A stretch of DNA of 64,000 nt from Cytophaga sp. FL35 (GTDB lineage: Bacteria; Bacteroidota; Bacteroidia; Flavobacteriales; Flavobacteriaceae), in the NCBI RefSeq assembly GCF_014349235.1, contig NZ_JACSOH010000016.1, forward strand, positions 55,593-119,592, written 5' to 3'. Position 1 is the first letter of the stretch. Each line of letters begins with the position of its first letter. A model generated the notes under the pieces. It was not told where the DNA came from, did no database searches, and saw only the letters and a list, made by a program, of their open reading frames with translations. Shown piece by piece: positions 1 to 8,852 of this stretch. The position numbers were made by a program, and so were the translations under genes.

Positions 1-774
1 GTCCTTTTTAAGTTTTAATTCCAATTCCGGCATAAGTTTTTGTTGTTGGTAATCTCCCAGTTCACCGCCTAATTTGTTATGTTGGGTGAATAGATGTGTT
101 AGTGTGTATTGATAATCGGCCCCATTACTAACATGATTGTCGATAAAAATATCGGGATTTACCAAATGAAAAATCTCGTAGAAAGATCTCGTGTTTTTGG
201 TGTCCGCTTTTATAAAATCACGATTAAGGTCATAATTAAGCGTGTTTCCTCTAAAACCATAGGAAACGGGACCGTTTTGGTTTACCCTAGTGGTAGAGTT
301 TCTGTTAAGCGCCCCACCAATATTATATATTGGAATGGTGACCAATACCGTTCTTTCCGGAGCTTTTAGTTTGCCAATAGCCAAATCTCTGTACAATAAC
401 ATCGTGGCGTCAATACCATCGCTTTCACCAGGGTGTATACCATTATTGATAAGTACAATTGTTTTTTTATCGTTTATTTTTTGGAAATTAAAGTCCCCAT
501 CCGGGTTGTAGGTAATTATGTGAAGGGGGTAACCGCTGTCTGTTTGACCAACGGTTTGCATATTAATTTCTGGAAATTCCTTGGCTAATTGAATATAGAA
601 ATCTATAACCTGAAGGTAGGTTGCTGTTTCTGTACCTTGGGAAGCTTCAAAATGAGTTTCGTACTCCTTGCTATTATCTTCTTTTTCAGATTCACACGAA
701 ATATAAAAAATAGAAGCTATAATAGTGAGACTGGTTAGAAATGGGATTTTGGTAAGTGGCCTTTGATTTATCAT
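1..774 (-). CDS. M14-family zinc carboxypeptidase, lipoprotein (3' end outside window)
   Basis: Start at 774, 258 codons open to the window edge, so the C-terminus is missing. The N-terminus looks like a lipoprotein signal: a hydrophobic run ending in Y-I-S-C at about residue 30, followed by a Glu/Lys-rich linker. The M14 zinc site is visible as HPGE (His and Glu ligands) and, later, the third-ligand region D-N-H-V-S-N-G-A-D-Y-Q-Y-T, with an N-R-D motif between them. Family knowledge: such enzymes release C-terminal residues from peptides, probably in the periplasm or at the outer membrane. The substrate cannot be read from the sequence. It is read on the minus strand, downstream of the two-component pair, and I see no evidence for co-regulation. 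Confidence 0.85.
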   Translation of the reverse strand, partial: MINQRPLTKIPFLTSLTIIASIFYISCESEKEDNSKEYETHFEASQGTETATYLQVIDFYIQLAKEFPEINMQTVGQTDSGYPLHIITYNPDGDFNFQKINDKKTIVLINNGIHPGESDGIDATMLLYRDLAIGKLKAPERTVLVTIPIYNIGGALNRNSTTRVNQNGPVSYGFRGNTLNYDLNRDFIKADTKNTRSFYEIFHLVNPDIFIDNHVSNGADYQYTLTHLFTQHNKLGGELGDYQQQKLMPELELKLKKD

Positions 775-869
775 GCCACAAAATTAATCAAAAGCCTTTT
801 CTTCTTTATAACAAGTTGATAGAAGTGTAGTTAAAGTTACGTTATTGTGCCACCAAAGGAATTGGTGTA

Positions 870-1274
870 CTATGCCTTTTTCGTAATTCTGGCTACTTCG
901 GCTTTGTAAAGCGGTTTTTCGTTGTAATCAATAACGTGGTGGGTCTTTTTCTGATACAGTTCCCACTTTTCCTTATCGTGGAGGTCTATGGAGGAGGTGA
1001 TGATATTTACCCTTATTTTTTCGGAAGTTGGTATTTTTAAAAATTCATCTAAAAATTGCCATCCGTCCATAATGGGCATGTTGAGGTCCAAAAAGATGAC
1101 CTCTGGTAGTTTACCGGTACTTTCATGGTTTTTTTTGATTTCTTCAATAGCAGTTTTACCATTTACAAAGGATTCTACTTGTGGGCAATCCACCGCAAGA
1201 CTTAGCATTTTTTGCATGCCAAAGACCGTTATTGGGTCATCATCAATAATATAAATGCTATCAATCTTCTTCAT
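870..1274 (-). CDS. Single-domain response regulator (CheY/Rcp1-like)
   Basis: The 134-residue protein is only a receiver domain. The acidic pocket is D11-D13, the phospho-acceptor is D63 in F-L-D-L-N-M-P, and the conserved lysine is K120 in N-E-K-P. There is no DNA-binding output domain, so it probably signals by protein-protein contact or within a phosphorelay. Its start overlaps the 3' end of the upstream histidine kinase gene by 14 bases, which argues for translational coupling and makes that kinase the likely phosphodonor. The extended loop before D63 resembles the Rcp1 type of receiver that often accompanies PAS kinases. The signal and target are unknown. Confidence 0.9.
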   Translation of the reverse strand: MKKIDSIYIIDDDPITVFGMQKMLSLAVDCPQVESFVNGKTAIEEIKKNHESTGKLPEVIFLDLNMPIMDGWQFLDEFLKIPTSEKIRVNIITSSIDLHDKEKWELYQKKTHHVIDYNEKPLYKAEVARITKKA

Positions 1275-3105
1275 TAAAATAAATGTTGAATGTAGTGCCA
1301 GTACCTACTTCACTACAGACTACTACACGGCCGTTCATGGACTCAATTTGGTTTTTGGTTATGTATAGGCCTATTCCTCTCGAATCCTTGTGGTTATGGA
1401 AGGTCTTATACATTCCAAATAACTTGTCGCCATATTTTTTCAAATCAATACCTAAGCCGTTATCCTCTATGGACAAAATTGTAGCACCGGCAGTTTTACG
1501 GCAACTTAATTTTACCAGTGGAGGTCTTTTTGGGTCACTATATTTGACCGCATTGGTAATAAAATTCATTAAAATACTTTCTATATAAGCCGGTACCACT
1601 TTAATGATTGCATCTAATGGAACATTATTGATAATAGTAGCATTATGGCCTTGTAGAAATGCTGATAAGTTTTGCTCTACCACTTCAATTTTCTCCCTTA
1701 AAACAATTGGCTTTTTTTCAAGACCTACATTGGTATTGATGGCAACCACTTCATTAAGGTTTTCCAATGTCTCCATTAAATTGTTGGAGGCATTGGTAAG
1801 CATTCCTATAATATTCTGTTTCTCTTCTTCATCTTTTTCATCCACCAGAAATTCTAACAACATGGAAAAATTGGCCGTATGGGAACGAAGGTTGTGCGAA
1901 ACTATATGCGCAAAATTAACTAATTTCTTATTTTGAAGGGAGGCCACATTTACCAAGTCTTTTAACTTAGCCTCATTTTGTTTGAGCCTTGTAATATCAT
2001 GGCTTATTCCTACAATACCATTGGCCTTGCCAAATTCATCTTTTAATGGAATTTTGGAGATAAGAAATGTGGTTGTTTCGCCATTCTTGTTACGTATCCT
2101 ACTTTCCTTGTTTAGGATAGGAACAAGAGTGTCCATAACTTGTTGGTCTTCCTGGTTCAAAGCCTCTGCTATGTCCTTATCGTAAAGTTCAAAATTATTT
2201 TTACCAAGGATTTCATTTGCATCGCTGATACCTAAATAGTCACATTCTGCTTTATTGACCAGAATTTTCCGGGACTCCTTATCTTTTATGTAGATGTTTA
2301 AGGGTAAATTGTCAATAAGGGTACGTAACAAAGTTTCGTTGGCCTTCGTTTTGTGCTCTGATTTTACCTTGTCATTAATATCTTGAAAAGTGCCTCTGAG
2401 GGCTACAATCTTATTGTCTTCATAAACAGGCGTGCCATTGGCTTGCACCCAAATTTCGTTTCCTTTGGCTGTTATAATCTGTAACTTTTCACTGTAGGAT
2501 TTACCCTTTGTCAAGGCATCGTGAACTGCCATGGAGATAAGATTTTTACTATAACCTTCTTTGTAAAAGGCAACACCTTCTTCAAGGCTAGGTTCAAATT
2601 CACTATCTACTTCGTGAATCTTTCGTGTAACTCCACACCAGATTACTTTGTCGGCAATAAGGTCATATTCCCAACTTCCTATTTTCCCAATTTCCGAGAT
2701 AATATCCAATTTGGAACGTAACCTACCCAAGTTAATTTCTGAGAGTTTTAGTTGGGTAACGTCCTCTGTCCTAATTATAAGACCGATCACATTTTCTTTG
2801 GAGTCTAACCAAGGATTGCAATGCCATTCAAACCATTTCTTTCCAGAAGGATCATATTTACATTCCTCGAAAGTCCGATCCACTTTATCGTTAATACAGT
2901 TACTTAAAGTATTTACCAACTGGTTGTTAGTATGGTAGAGATAGTCAATTCTTTTACCAAAAGCATCGCAAGGACTTTGATTATGTTGAGTAAGCCACTT
3001 GTCAGATGCGTATACCAACTCAAAGTCTGTATTCACAAAGGCAGTTGCCGTTGGCAGCTGTTTAATCAGGTATTTATGGTCCGCTATTTCAGATCCCTTC
3101 GACAT
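1261..3105 (-). CDS. PAS-domain sensor histidine kinase
   Basis: The 614-residue protein has no signal peptide or membrane segment, so it is probably cytoplasmic. It shows three PAS/PAC modules at about residues 15-120, 130-245 and 252-372, each ending in a PAC-like strand such as G-I-S-H-D-I-T. A dimerisation helix follows with H-I-V-S-H-N-L-R; H404 is the likely phosphorylated histidine. The ATPase domain at about 490-612 has an N box (N-F-I-T-N-A-V-K-Y-S) and a G box (E-D-N-G-L-G-I). It is translationally coupled to the receiver gene that follows. A 14-bp palindrome lies just upstream of the start codon. Ligands of the PAS domains are not predictable here. Confidence 0.92.
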   Translation of the reverse strand: MSKGSEIADHKYLIKQLPTATAFVNTDFELVYASDKWLTQHNQSPCDAFGKRIDYLYHTNNQLVNTLSNCINDKVDRTFEECKYDPSGKKWFEWHCNPWLDSKENVIGLIIRTEDVTQLKLSEINLGRLRSKLDIISEIGKIGSWEYDLIADKVIWCGVTRKIHEVDSEFEPSLEEGVAFYKEGYSKNLISMAVHDALTKGKSYSEKLQIITAKGNEIWVQANGTPVYEDNKIVALRGTFQDINDKVKSEHKTKANETLLRTLIDNLPLNIYIKDKESRKILVNKAECDYLGISDANEILGKNNFELYDKDIAEALNQEDQQVMDTLVPILNKESRIRNKNGETTTFLISKIPLKDEFGKANGIVGISHDITRLKQNEAKLKDLVNVASLQNKKLVNFAHIVSHNLRSHTANFSMLLEFLVDEKDEEEKQNIIGMLTNASNNLMETLENLNEVVAINTNVGLEKKPIVLREKIEVVEQNLSAFLQGHNATIINNVPLDAIIKVVPAYIESILMNFITNAVKYSDPKRPPLVKLSCRKTAGATILSIEDNGLGIDLKKYGDKLFGMYKTFHNHKDSRGIGLYITKNQIESMNGRVVVCSEVGTGTTFNIYFNEED

Positions 3106-3108
3106 ACT

Positions 3109-3122
3109 TACGAAATTTCGTA
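3109..3122. promoter_or_regulatory. Perfect 14-bp palindrome before the kinase start
   Basis: TACGAAATTTCGTA is a perfect palindrome ending three bases from the histidine kinase ATG (read on minus). The half-site CTTACGA recurs at 3107-3113 and 3241-3247, and inverted (TCGTAAG) at 3268-3274. This could be an operator for an unknown regulator; no regulator is assigned. Confidence 0.35.
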
Positions 3123-3350
3123 CTAATGTAGAGCGATTAATGTTCTTGACTAAAGGTTTGTTGTGAACATTAAAAAACCCGTTGTTTGATTTCCCTTTTA
3201 AGTGGTTTGCTCGAGAACATTTTTCACTTGAAGGTTATTTCTTACGAAGATATGTTAAAAAATTTAATCGTAAGACACCTCTTAACGAGAATCATAAATT
3301 ATAACGTAAAAATAAAACTAAAAATTACCTGACTTAGCGAAAAAATCAGG

Positions 3351-3806
3351 CTAAGGAATTCTAACAGTATCTGGAACCAACCCCGTATAGTCTCCTCCAT
3401 TTCTAATGACATCCCTAACAATTGAGGAGCTAATGTAAGATTTACCTGACGAGGTAAGCAAAAATACCGTTTCTATCTCAGAAAGCTTCCGATTGGTATG
3501 TGCAATGGCTTTTTCAAATTCAAAATCTCCAGGATTTCTCAAACCCCTTAAAATAAAACTAGCGTTCATCTTCCTACAAAAATCCACGGTAAGCCCCTCG
3601 TAGGTGTGTACGAGCACTTTTGGTTCCTCCTTAAAAGCCTTGGTTATAAAGTCCGTTCGTTGCTCCAAGGAAAACATATATTTTTTGTCCGCATTTACCC
3701 CAATGGCAATTATAATTTCATCAAAAAGGGTAATACCTCTAGTAATTATATCATAGTGACCCAAAGTCAATGGGTCAAAGGAGCCTGGAAAAATTGCACG
3801 TTTCAT
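3351..3806 (-). CDS. coaD: Phosphopantetheine adenylyltransferase
   Basis: The enzyme transfers AMP from ATP to 4'-phosphopantetheine, giving dephospho-CoA, the penultimate step of coenzyme A synthesis in the cytoplasm. The 151-residue length matches bacterial CoaD. The nucleotidyltransferase signature is at the N-terminus, with P-G-S-F-D-P at residues 7-12 and T-L-G-H with H17. The R-G-L-R-N-P-G-D-F-E-F segment and the C-terminal I-S-S-S-I-V-R motif also fit the family. It follows ddl on the same strand with an 81-base gap and may share its transcript. Two competing inverted repeats (CTTAGC/GCTAAG and CCTGA/TCAGG) lie at about 3328-3357, at its 3' end, and might act as a weak terminator. Confidence 0.97.
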   Translation of the reverse strand: MKRAIFPGSFDPLTLGHYDIITRGITLFDEIIIAIGVNADKKYMFSLEQRTDFITKAFKEEPKVLVHTYEGLTVDFCRKMNASFILRGLRNPGDFEFEKAIAHTNRKLSEIETVFLLTSSGKSYISSSIVRDVIRNGGDYTGLVPDTVRIP

Positions 3807-3887
3807 ATTTTAAGGGGGTTGATTATCTGCTAAGTTTTCAATCGTAATTTAACCATTCTATTTAGCAAAATGTCCTTTTTATTAAAA

Positions 3888-4871
3888 TTACCCTTTTTTG
3901 TTAATTGCTTCGTGTACGGCGCTTTCAAATAATTCTGAAATTGAAATACCTGCAACTCTTGCCTGTTGAGGTAAAATACTCTCTCTTGTAAGTCCAGGGG
4001 TGGTATTCATTTCCAACATATAGGGGTCGTCTCCCCTAAAAATAAACTCACTTCGGGTATAACCACTCATTTTAAGAACCTCGTAGGCCTTTTTTGCAGC
4101 GGCGACTACGTTCTCTTCTTGCTTTTGCGTAAGTCTAGCGGGGGTGATTTCTTGGGATTTACCTTCGTATTTTGCCTGGTAGTCAAAAAAGTCGTTGTCA
4201 CTAACAATTTCGGTAATCGGTAAAACCTTGATTTCTCCTTTATATGTAATAACTCCAACAGATACTTCCGTTCCGTCTAAATAGGATTCAATAATGATTT
4301 CATCATCCTCTTTATACGCTTTTTCAATGGCCGGTATCAACTCTTCCTTATTATAAACTTTAGATATGCCAAAACTGCTGCCCGCCTTGTTCGCTTTTAC
4401 AAAGCAAGGAAACCCTACCTTTTTTTCTATTTCCGCGGTGTCTATAGTATCCCCCAAGTTTAAATAATAGGAGTCCGCTGCTTTTATACCATACGGCTTC
4501 AAGGTGCTTAAAAGGTCTCTTTTGTTAAATGTAAGCGCAGATTGGTAATAATCGCTGGAAGTATGTGTTATACCCAAAAGTTCAAAATAGGCCTGCATAA
4601 GCCCATCTTCTCCGGGAGTACCGTGTATAGCATTAAAAACGCAGTCAAAATGGACTTTCACTCCATTTTTTTCTACCGAAAAATCATCTCTGTTTACTGG
4701 AAATTCTTCGTTGTCATCATCCACATATACCCACTTATCCTTTAAAATATGAATGCGATATAAATTGAAATTGTCTTTGTTCATTGAATCATAAACCACA
4801 TTTCCACTTTTCAGGGATATTTCAACTTCACTGGAGTAGCCACCCATAATGATGGCAATATTTTTTTTCAT
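3888..4871 (-). CDS. ddl: D-alanine--D-alanine ligase
   Basis: The protein is an ATP-grasp ligase that joins two D-alanines for the peptidoglycan stem peptide. Its 327 residues are within the usual Ddl range. Visible signatures are M-G-G-Y-S-S-E-V-E-I-S-L at the N-terminus, A-I-H-G-T-P-G-E-D-G-L at about residue 84, the ATP-grasp lid region P-C-F-V-K-A-N-K-A-G-S-S-F-G, and the metal-binding end L-E-M-N-T-T-P-G-L-T with essential Glu and Asn. It is divergent from the PASTA-protein gene across a 208-base spacer; both deal with the cell envelope. The start is the only ATG that keeps the whole first motif. Confidence 0.97.
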   Translation of the reverse strand: MKKNIAIIMGGYSSEVEISLKSGNVVYDSMNKDNFNLYRIHILKDKWVYVDDDNEEFPVNRDDFSVEKNGVKVHFDCVFNAIHGTPGEDGLMQAYFELLGITHTSSDYYQSALTFNKRDLLSTLKPYGIKAADSYYLNLGDTIDTAEIEKKVGFPCFVKANKAGSSFGISKVYNKEELIPAIEKAYKEDDEIIIESYLDGTEVSVGVITYKGEIKVLPITEIVSDNDFFDYQAKYEGKSQEITPARLTQKQEENVVAAAKKAYEVLKMSGYTRSEFIFRGDDPYMLEMNTTPGLTRESILPQQARVAGISISELFESAVHEAINKKG

Positions 4872-5052
4872 CTGCCCGTTTTTAGCTTAGTTCAAAGAAA
4901 AGAAAAAAGTAACAATGCGTTTAATTTTTTACCGATGGAAATCCTATTGAGTATCATAAGACGTATCTCTAGTGGCTTTCATAGTTTAAATAGAAAAAGG
5001 CAGGTATTACCAACTTTGATTTAAAAGCTAATTAACAACCAACATCATTACT

Positions 5053-5060
5053 TATATTTG
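5053..5060 (+). promoter_or_regulatory. Candidate -7 box TATATTTG upstream of the PASTA gene
   Basis: TATATTTG matches the Bacteroidota -7 consensus TAnnTTTG and lies 19 bases before the ATG at 5080. No good TTTG -33 box lies at the usual spacing, so the call is tentative. Confidence 0.4.
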
Positions 5061-5079
5061 TTGGGTCAAAACACCTCAT

Positions 5080-5667
5080 ATGCGAAATTTCTTTAATTTT
5101 CTTAGGAGTAAGGTATTTTTAATTCAATTGGGATTGGCCCTTTTGATATCCATAATTTTAGTTTTTGTTGTTCTAAGATGGTTGGATAGCAGCACCAATC
5201 ACGGGGAATTCGTTGAAGTGCCGGATTTTTCCAAAATGTCCGTTCCTGAAATGCGAAAAGCTGTTGAGGATGCCAGTTTGCGCTATGAAGTTTTGGATTC
5301 TGCCAACTACAATCCCGATTTTCCAAGGTTTTCAATCATTGAGCAAAATCCACCAGCAGGAAATAAAGTAAAAGAAAACAGGAAAATTTATTTTACCGTA
5401 AATCCATCAGGCTATAAAAAGGTTTCTATACCTAATATCATTCAAGTAACACAACGTAATGCAGCATCTATGCTTAAGGCGGTTGGGTTGGACGTTCAGC
5501 GAGTAACTTATATAGACGAACTTGGCAAGAACATGGTCTATCATTTAAAATATAAGGGTAAATATGTTAAGCCGGGTGATAAATTACCTAAAACTTCTAA
5601 GATTGAACTTGTGTGTGGCAACGGTACCGTAACGGATCAAGCCAGGGTTCAAGCAGATTCTGAATAA
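5080..5667 (+). CDS. Single-pass membrane protein with two PASTA domains
   Basis: The 195-residue protein has a short cytoplasmic N-terminus, one membrane helix at about 12-34, and two PASTA-like repeats at about 38-110 and 112-183. The first starts V-P-D-F-S-K-M-S and contains the E-Q-N-P-P-A-G-N hallmark; the second starts I-P-N-I-I. PASTA domains usually sit on Ser/Thr kinases or penicillin-binding proteins and recognise cell-wall material. Here neither a kinase nor a transpeptidase domain is attached. It lies between ddl (divergent) and the pseudouridine synthase gene, which starts four bases after its stop codon, so the two are probably one operon. A role in envelope sensing is inference. 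Confidence 0.85.
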   Translation: MRNFFNFLRSKVFLIQLGLALLISIILVFVVLRWLDSSTNHGEFVEVPDFSKMSVPEMRKAVEDASLRYEVLDSANYNPDFPRFSIIEQNPPAGNKVKENRKIYFTVNPSGYKKVSIPNIIQVTQRNAASMLKAVGLDVQRVTYIDELGKNMVYHLKYKGKYVKPGDKLPKTSKIELVCGNGTVTDQARVQADSE

Positions 5668-5670
5668 CCT

Positions 5671-6696
5671 ATGCAATCTAATGATACCGCTGATTGGAGC
5701 GATGATGAACTTTTTGAACACCATAGTTTTATTGCTTCCAAAGGCCAGGACCCATTAAGGGTTGATAAATTTTTATTGAACTTTATAGAGTATGCCACCC
5801 GAAACAAAATACAACAGGCCGCAAAAAGCGGGCATATTTGGGTAAACGGTAGTATTGTAAAGCAGAACTATAAAGTAAAACCGGGAGATGAGGTAAAGGT
5901 ATTGTTAGAACACCCGCCCCATGAATTTCTTTTGGTTCCCGAAGATATTCCTTTGGATATTGTTTATGAGGACGATGTGTTGTTAGTGGTAAACAAACCA
6001 GCGGGCATGGTGGTACATCCGGGACATGGAAATTATTCCGGAACCCTGATCAACGCCTTACTTCATCACATACAGGATTTACCTGTTAACAGTAATGAAA
6101 GGCCTGGGCTTGTACACAGAATAGATAAAGATACTTCAGGATTGCTGGTTGTTGCAAAAACCGAAGCTGCAATGACCCATTTGGCCAAACAATTTTTTGA
6201 TAAGACTTCAGAAAGGGAATATATAGCTATGGTTTGGGGAAATGTAGAGGATGATGAAGGAACTATAGAAGGTAATATTGCCAGAAATCCTAAAAACCGC
6301 TTGCAAATGCAAGTTTTTCCAGAGGGGGATGAAGGCAAGGAGGCCGTTACACATTATAAGGTTTTGGAACGTTTGGGCTATGTCACTTTGGTGTCATGTA
6401 AATTAGAGACTGGCCGTACCCACCAAATAAGGGTGCATATGAAGTATATTGGTCATACCTTGTTCAATGATGAAAGATATGGGGGCGATAAAATACTCAA
6501 GGGTACCACTTTTACTAAATACAAGCAATTTGTAGATAATGCCTTCAAATTATTACCTAGACAGGCATTGCATGCAAAAACATTAGGGTTCATTCACCCG
6601 GTTACAGGGGAGCAAATGCGATTTGATTCTGAAATTCCCACGGATATGGTGCAGTGCATTGAAAAGTGGAGACACTATTCCAAACATAGTCAGTAA
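5671..6696 (+). CDS. rluD: RluD-family 23S rRNA pseudouridine synthase
   Basis: The enzyme isomerises uridines in 23S rRNA to pseudouridine; the family acts on the helix 69 region, but the exact target here is inferred. The 341 residues contain an S4 RNA-binding domain at about 28-85 (R-V-D-K-F-L, then W-V-N-G-S-I-V-K) and the catalytic domain with H-R-I-D-K-D-T-S-G, where D152 is the expected nucleophile. The G-R-T-H-Q-I-R-V-H motif and H-A-K-T-L-G-F near the end complete the family pattern. It starts immediately after the PASTA gene. RluA or RluC specificity cannot be fully excluded, but the length and the S4 domain favour RluD. Confidence 0.9.
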   Translation: MQSNDTADWSDDELFEHHSFIASKGQDPLRVDKFLLNFIEYATRNKIQQAAKSGHIWVNGSIVKQNYKVKPGDEVKVLLEHPPHEFLLVPEDIPLDIVYEDDVLLVVNKPAGMVVHPGHGNYSGTLINALLHHIQDLPVNSNERPGLVHRIDKDTSGLLVVAKTEAAMTHLAKQFFDKTSEREYIAMVWGNVEDDEGTIEGNIARNPKNRLQMQVFPEGDEGKEAVTHYKVLERLGYVTLVSCKLETGRTHQIRVHMKYIGHTLFNDERYGGDKILKGTTFTKYKQFVDNAFKLLPRQALHAKTLGFIHPVTGEQMRFDSEIPTDMVQCIEKWRHYSKHSQ

Positions 6697-6744
6697 ACCA
6701 TAGTTTTATTCAATATTCCTATTGAAAAGTCTTCTTTTTCTTGG

Positions 6745-6775
6745 TTGATGGTCTAAGGTAACATCAGTAAATTTG
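6745..6775 (+). promoter_or_regulatory. Candidate promoter of yaaA
   Basis: TTG at 6745-6747 and TAAATTTG at 6768-6775 are separated by 20 bases and match the Bacteroidota -33/-7 pattern. The predicted transcript start is about 20 bases before the yaaA ATG. Confidence 0.5.
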
Positions 6776-6801
6776 TCGTATCCTTTTAAGAACAAAGAAT
6801 A

Positions 6802-7563
6802 ATGAAAATAGTAGTTTCTCCGGCGAAGTCTTTGGATTTTGAAACAGAATTTCCTCAAATACAACCTACACAACCCATTTTTTTGGATCAAGCTGTGAAG
6901 CTGAATAACGTTTTGGCCAAGAAAAAGCCTAAAGCCATTAAGGAGTTGATGTCTATTTCAGATAATTTGGCAGAACTTAATTGGGAACGAAATCAAAATT
7001 TTTCTACTCCATTCAATGAGGAAAATGCTCGACCTGCTATTTATACTTTCAGTGGGGATGTGTACCAAGGTTTAGATGCTTTCAGTATTCCAACAAAGAA
7101 AATAGATAAACTCCAAAATAGGTTAAGAATTCTTTCTGGCTTGTACGGAATATTAAAACCGTTGGATTTAATGCAGGCCTATCGTTTGGAAATGGGAACC
7201 AAACTAAAGGTAGGAAGAAAAGAAAATCTGTATCAATTCTGGAAAAAGGATATAACAGCGGCCTTGAACAATGAGCTTAAGGATGATGAGTTGTTCATTA
7301 ATTTGGCAAGTAATGAATATTTCAAAGCTGTGGATACAAAGGTGCTCAAAGTTCCCGTCGTAGCTCCGGTTTTTAAAGATTGGAAGAATGACAAGCTAAA
7401 AGTCATTAGTTTTTTTGCCAAAAAAGCAAGAGGCTCCATGGTACGCTATATTATAGATACCGGCGCCAGTACCATAGATGATATAAAGGCCTTTGACTAC
7501 GATGGGTATAAATTTAGCGAAGAACATACCCAAAAGGAGTTGGAACCCGTTTTTGTGAGATAA
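6802..7563 (+). CDS. yaaA: YaaA family peroxide stress protein (DUF328)
   Basis: The 253-residue protein matches the YaaA family along its whole length. It begins [11 protein letters not shown], carries F-S-G-D-V-Y-Q-G-L at about residue 88 and the Y-G-I-L-K-P-L-D-L segment, and ends in the usual Y-D-G-Y-K-F-S-E region. In E. coli YaaA limits damage from hydrogen peroxide by lowering free intracellular iron; a DNA-binding helix-hairpin-helix-like fold has been described for it. It has its own candidate promoter. It is convergent with the small bTHX gene, which ends one base beyond its stop codon. Confidence 0.93.
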   Translation: MKIVVSPAKSLDFETEFPQIQPTQPIFLDQAVKLNNVLAKKKPKAIKELMSISDNLAELNWERNQNFSTPFNEENARPAIYTFSGDVYQGLDAFSIPTKKIDKLQNRLRILSGLYGILKPLDLMQAYRLEMGTKLKVGRKENLYQFWKKDITAALNNELKDDELFINLASNEYFKAVDTKVLKVPVVAPVFKDWKNDKLKVISFFAKKARGSMVRYIIDTGASTIDDIKAFDYDGYKFSEEHTQKELEPVFVR

Positions 7564-7692
7564 TTATTTTTTCTTGCTCAGGCCTATTTTTTCCTCTACT
7601 GTGGGCTTCCTTTTTATTTTTCTTGGCCTTTTTGAGCCGTAAGACCTGTTGGCAATTTTTCCTCTGCGTGATTTCTTGTCTCCTTTTCCCAT
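7564..7692 (-). CDS. 30S ribosomal protein THX (bTHX) family
   Basis: This 42-residue, very basic protein begins M-G-K-G-D-K-K-S-R-R-G-K-I and continues S-Y-G-S-K-R-P-R-K, the pattern of the short bTHX/S31 ribosomal proteins common in Bacteroidota. In Thermus the homologue fits into the head of the 30S subunit. Family membership is recognised by eye; the function is inferred from it. The gene lies on the minus strand, tail to tail with yaaA. Confidence 0.85.
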   Translation of the reverse strand: MGKGDKKSRRGKIANRSYGSKRPRKIKRKPTVEEKIGLSKKK

Positions 7693-7820
7693 ATTTCTTA
7701 ATTTTTGGGAAAGTAGTTAATTACTGGCATCAAGTCAAATGGTATTAAATAAGTTGTTAGCTTCTTTGATAGGGTTTGCATCACTTCAAACGTGTAAGTT
7801 TGTAGTCAAAATATGTCATT

Positions 7821-8486
7821 TTGTTTTTACACACCCACCCCTATGAACCCTTTTTATTTCCTGAAGCTACAAAACTAATAGTAGGAACTTTGCCTCCACC
7901 TAGGTTTACGGAAGGACAATTAAAACCTGATGATGTAGATTTTTGCTACGGAAGTAGAAATGGAATGCTTTGGCCTATTTTGGACCAATTATTTGGTCTT
8001 GGATTGGTTTACGAAACCACGGAATTTGCCATAAATCAGCGTAAGGACTTTCTAGTTAAACATAAAATTGGAGTTTGTGATATCGTGGAAAGTGCCGAAA
8101 GGGAGAAAATAGACGCCTCTGATTTGGGCATGCAAAACGTAAAATTGCGGCCCATGCTTTCCTATTTGGAAGAATATGAAAGAATAGATACGATTTTATT
8201 TATGGGTGGGAACAGTAAAAATGGTCCCGAGTATTTTTTTAGAAAGCTGGTCAAACCCAAAAAAATAAGTCTGGAGACCATTACTGAAGTTGTTCCTAGA
8301 ATCTATAAATTTCAGTTACCCCAATCTAAAAGGGAAGTTAGGACGGTTTCATTAACAGCACCATCCGGAGCTGCGAATAGGGCTGTGGGAAGCCTATTGG
8401 AATATAAGGCAAGAAAGATAAATAATCCTACATACAACACCCTTGATTTTAGAGTAGATCAATACAGGCAATTTTTTATTCCTTAG
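7821..8486 (+). CDS. Uracil-DNA glycosylase superfamily protein
   Basis: The 221-residue protein starts at TTG, since no ATG is available before the first conserved segment. It contains I-V-G-T-L-P-P-P-R-F at about residue 20 followed by D-F-C-Y-G-S-R-N-G-M-L-W-P-I-L, which resembles the active-site motif 1 and following region of UDG-like/hypoxanthine-DNA glycosylases. A second conserved part is T-A-P-S-G-A-A-N-R near the C-terminus. Members remove deaminated bases from DNA in base excision repair; the exact base removed here is not known. It is followed by a clear terminator. An ATG in another frame eight bases upstream does not lead into this protein. Confidence 0.65.
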   Translation: MFLHTHPYEPFLFPEATKLIVGTLPPPRFTEGQLKPDDVDFCYGSRNGMLWPILDQLFGLGLVYETTEFAINQRKDFLVKHKIGVCDIVESAEREKIDASDLGMQNVKLRPMLSYLEEYERIDTILFMGGNSKNGPEYFFRKLVKPKKISLETITEVVPRIYKFQLPQSKREVRTVSLTAPSGAANRAVGSLLEYKARKINNPTYNTLDFRVDQYRQFFIP

Positions 8487-8567
8487 AACTTCGTTTTTAT
8501 ACCTCAAATTAGTATGTTCCCGCCGGGCGAATTAGATGTTTTAACGGAAGTAAAGTGTTTAAAACTA

Positions 8568-8602
8568 AAAAGAGCCTTATCAAGTTTTGATAAAGCTCTT
8601 TT
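8568..8602 (+). terminator. Rho-independent terminator after the UDG-like gene
   Basis: The stem AAAAGAGC-TTATCAA pairs with TTGATAA-GCTCTTTT, with one internal mismatch and a 3-base loop. It lies 80 bases after the UDG-like stop codon and the arm ends in a T run. Confidence 0.7.
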
Positions 8603-8852
8603 ACGAGAACACTATATGAAAATGAAAAAATTTACTTCTGATTTTATTACATTGTAAAAGTACCTGTAAGCTGTACACTATTGAAATTATTGTTGTGAAC
8701 TATGTTGTTTTTGTAGTGTAGCCAGTTATTTTTGTTATAAGTCAATTTGCAACGTTGGCAATCTCTCAAGAATAGCGATATTTATGGTGCTTAAGAGAAT
8801 TGCCAGTACCAAAAAAAATAGCTTGAAAAACAACTTTTTATTAAAACAGCCT

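Noticed and set aside
109..511. Plus-strand frames of 86 and 73 residues
   Set aside because: They lie antisense to the M14 peptidase gene, whose zinc motifs are clear on the minus strand.
3328..3357. Terminator of coaD
   Set aside because: The two inverted repeats overlap and exclude each other, and the T run after the stem is broken, so I only mention it with coaD.
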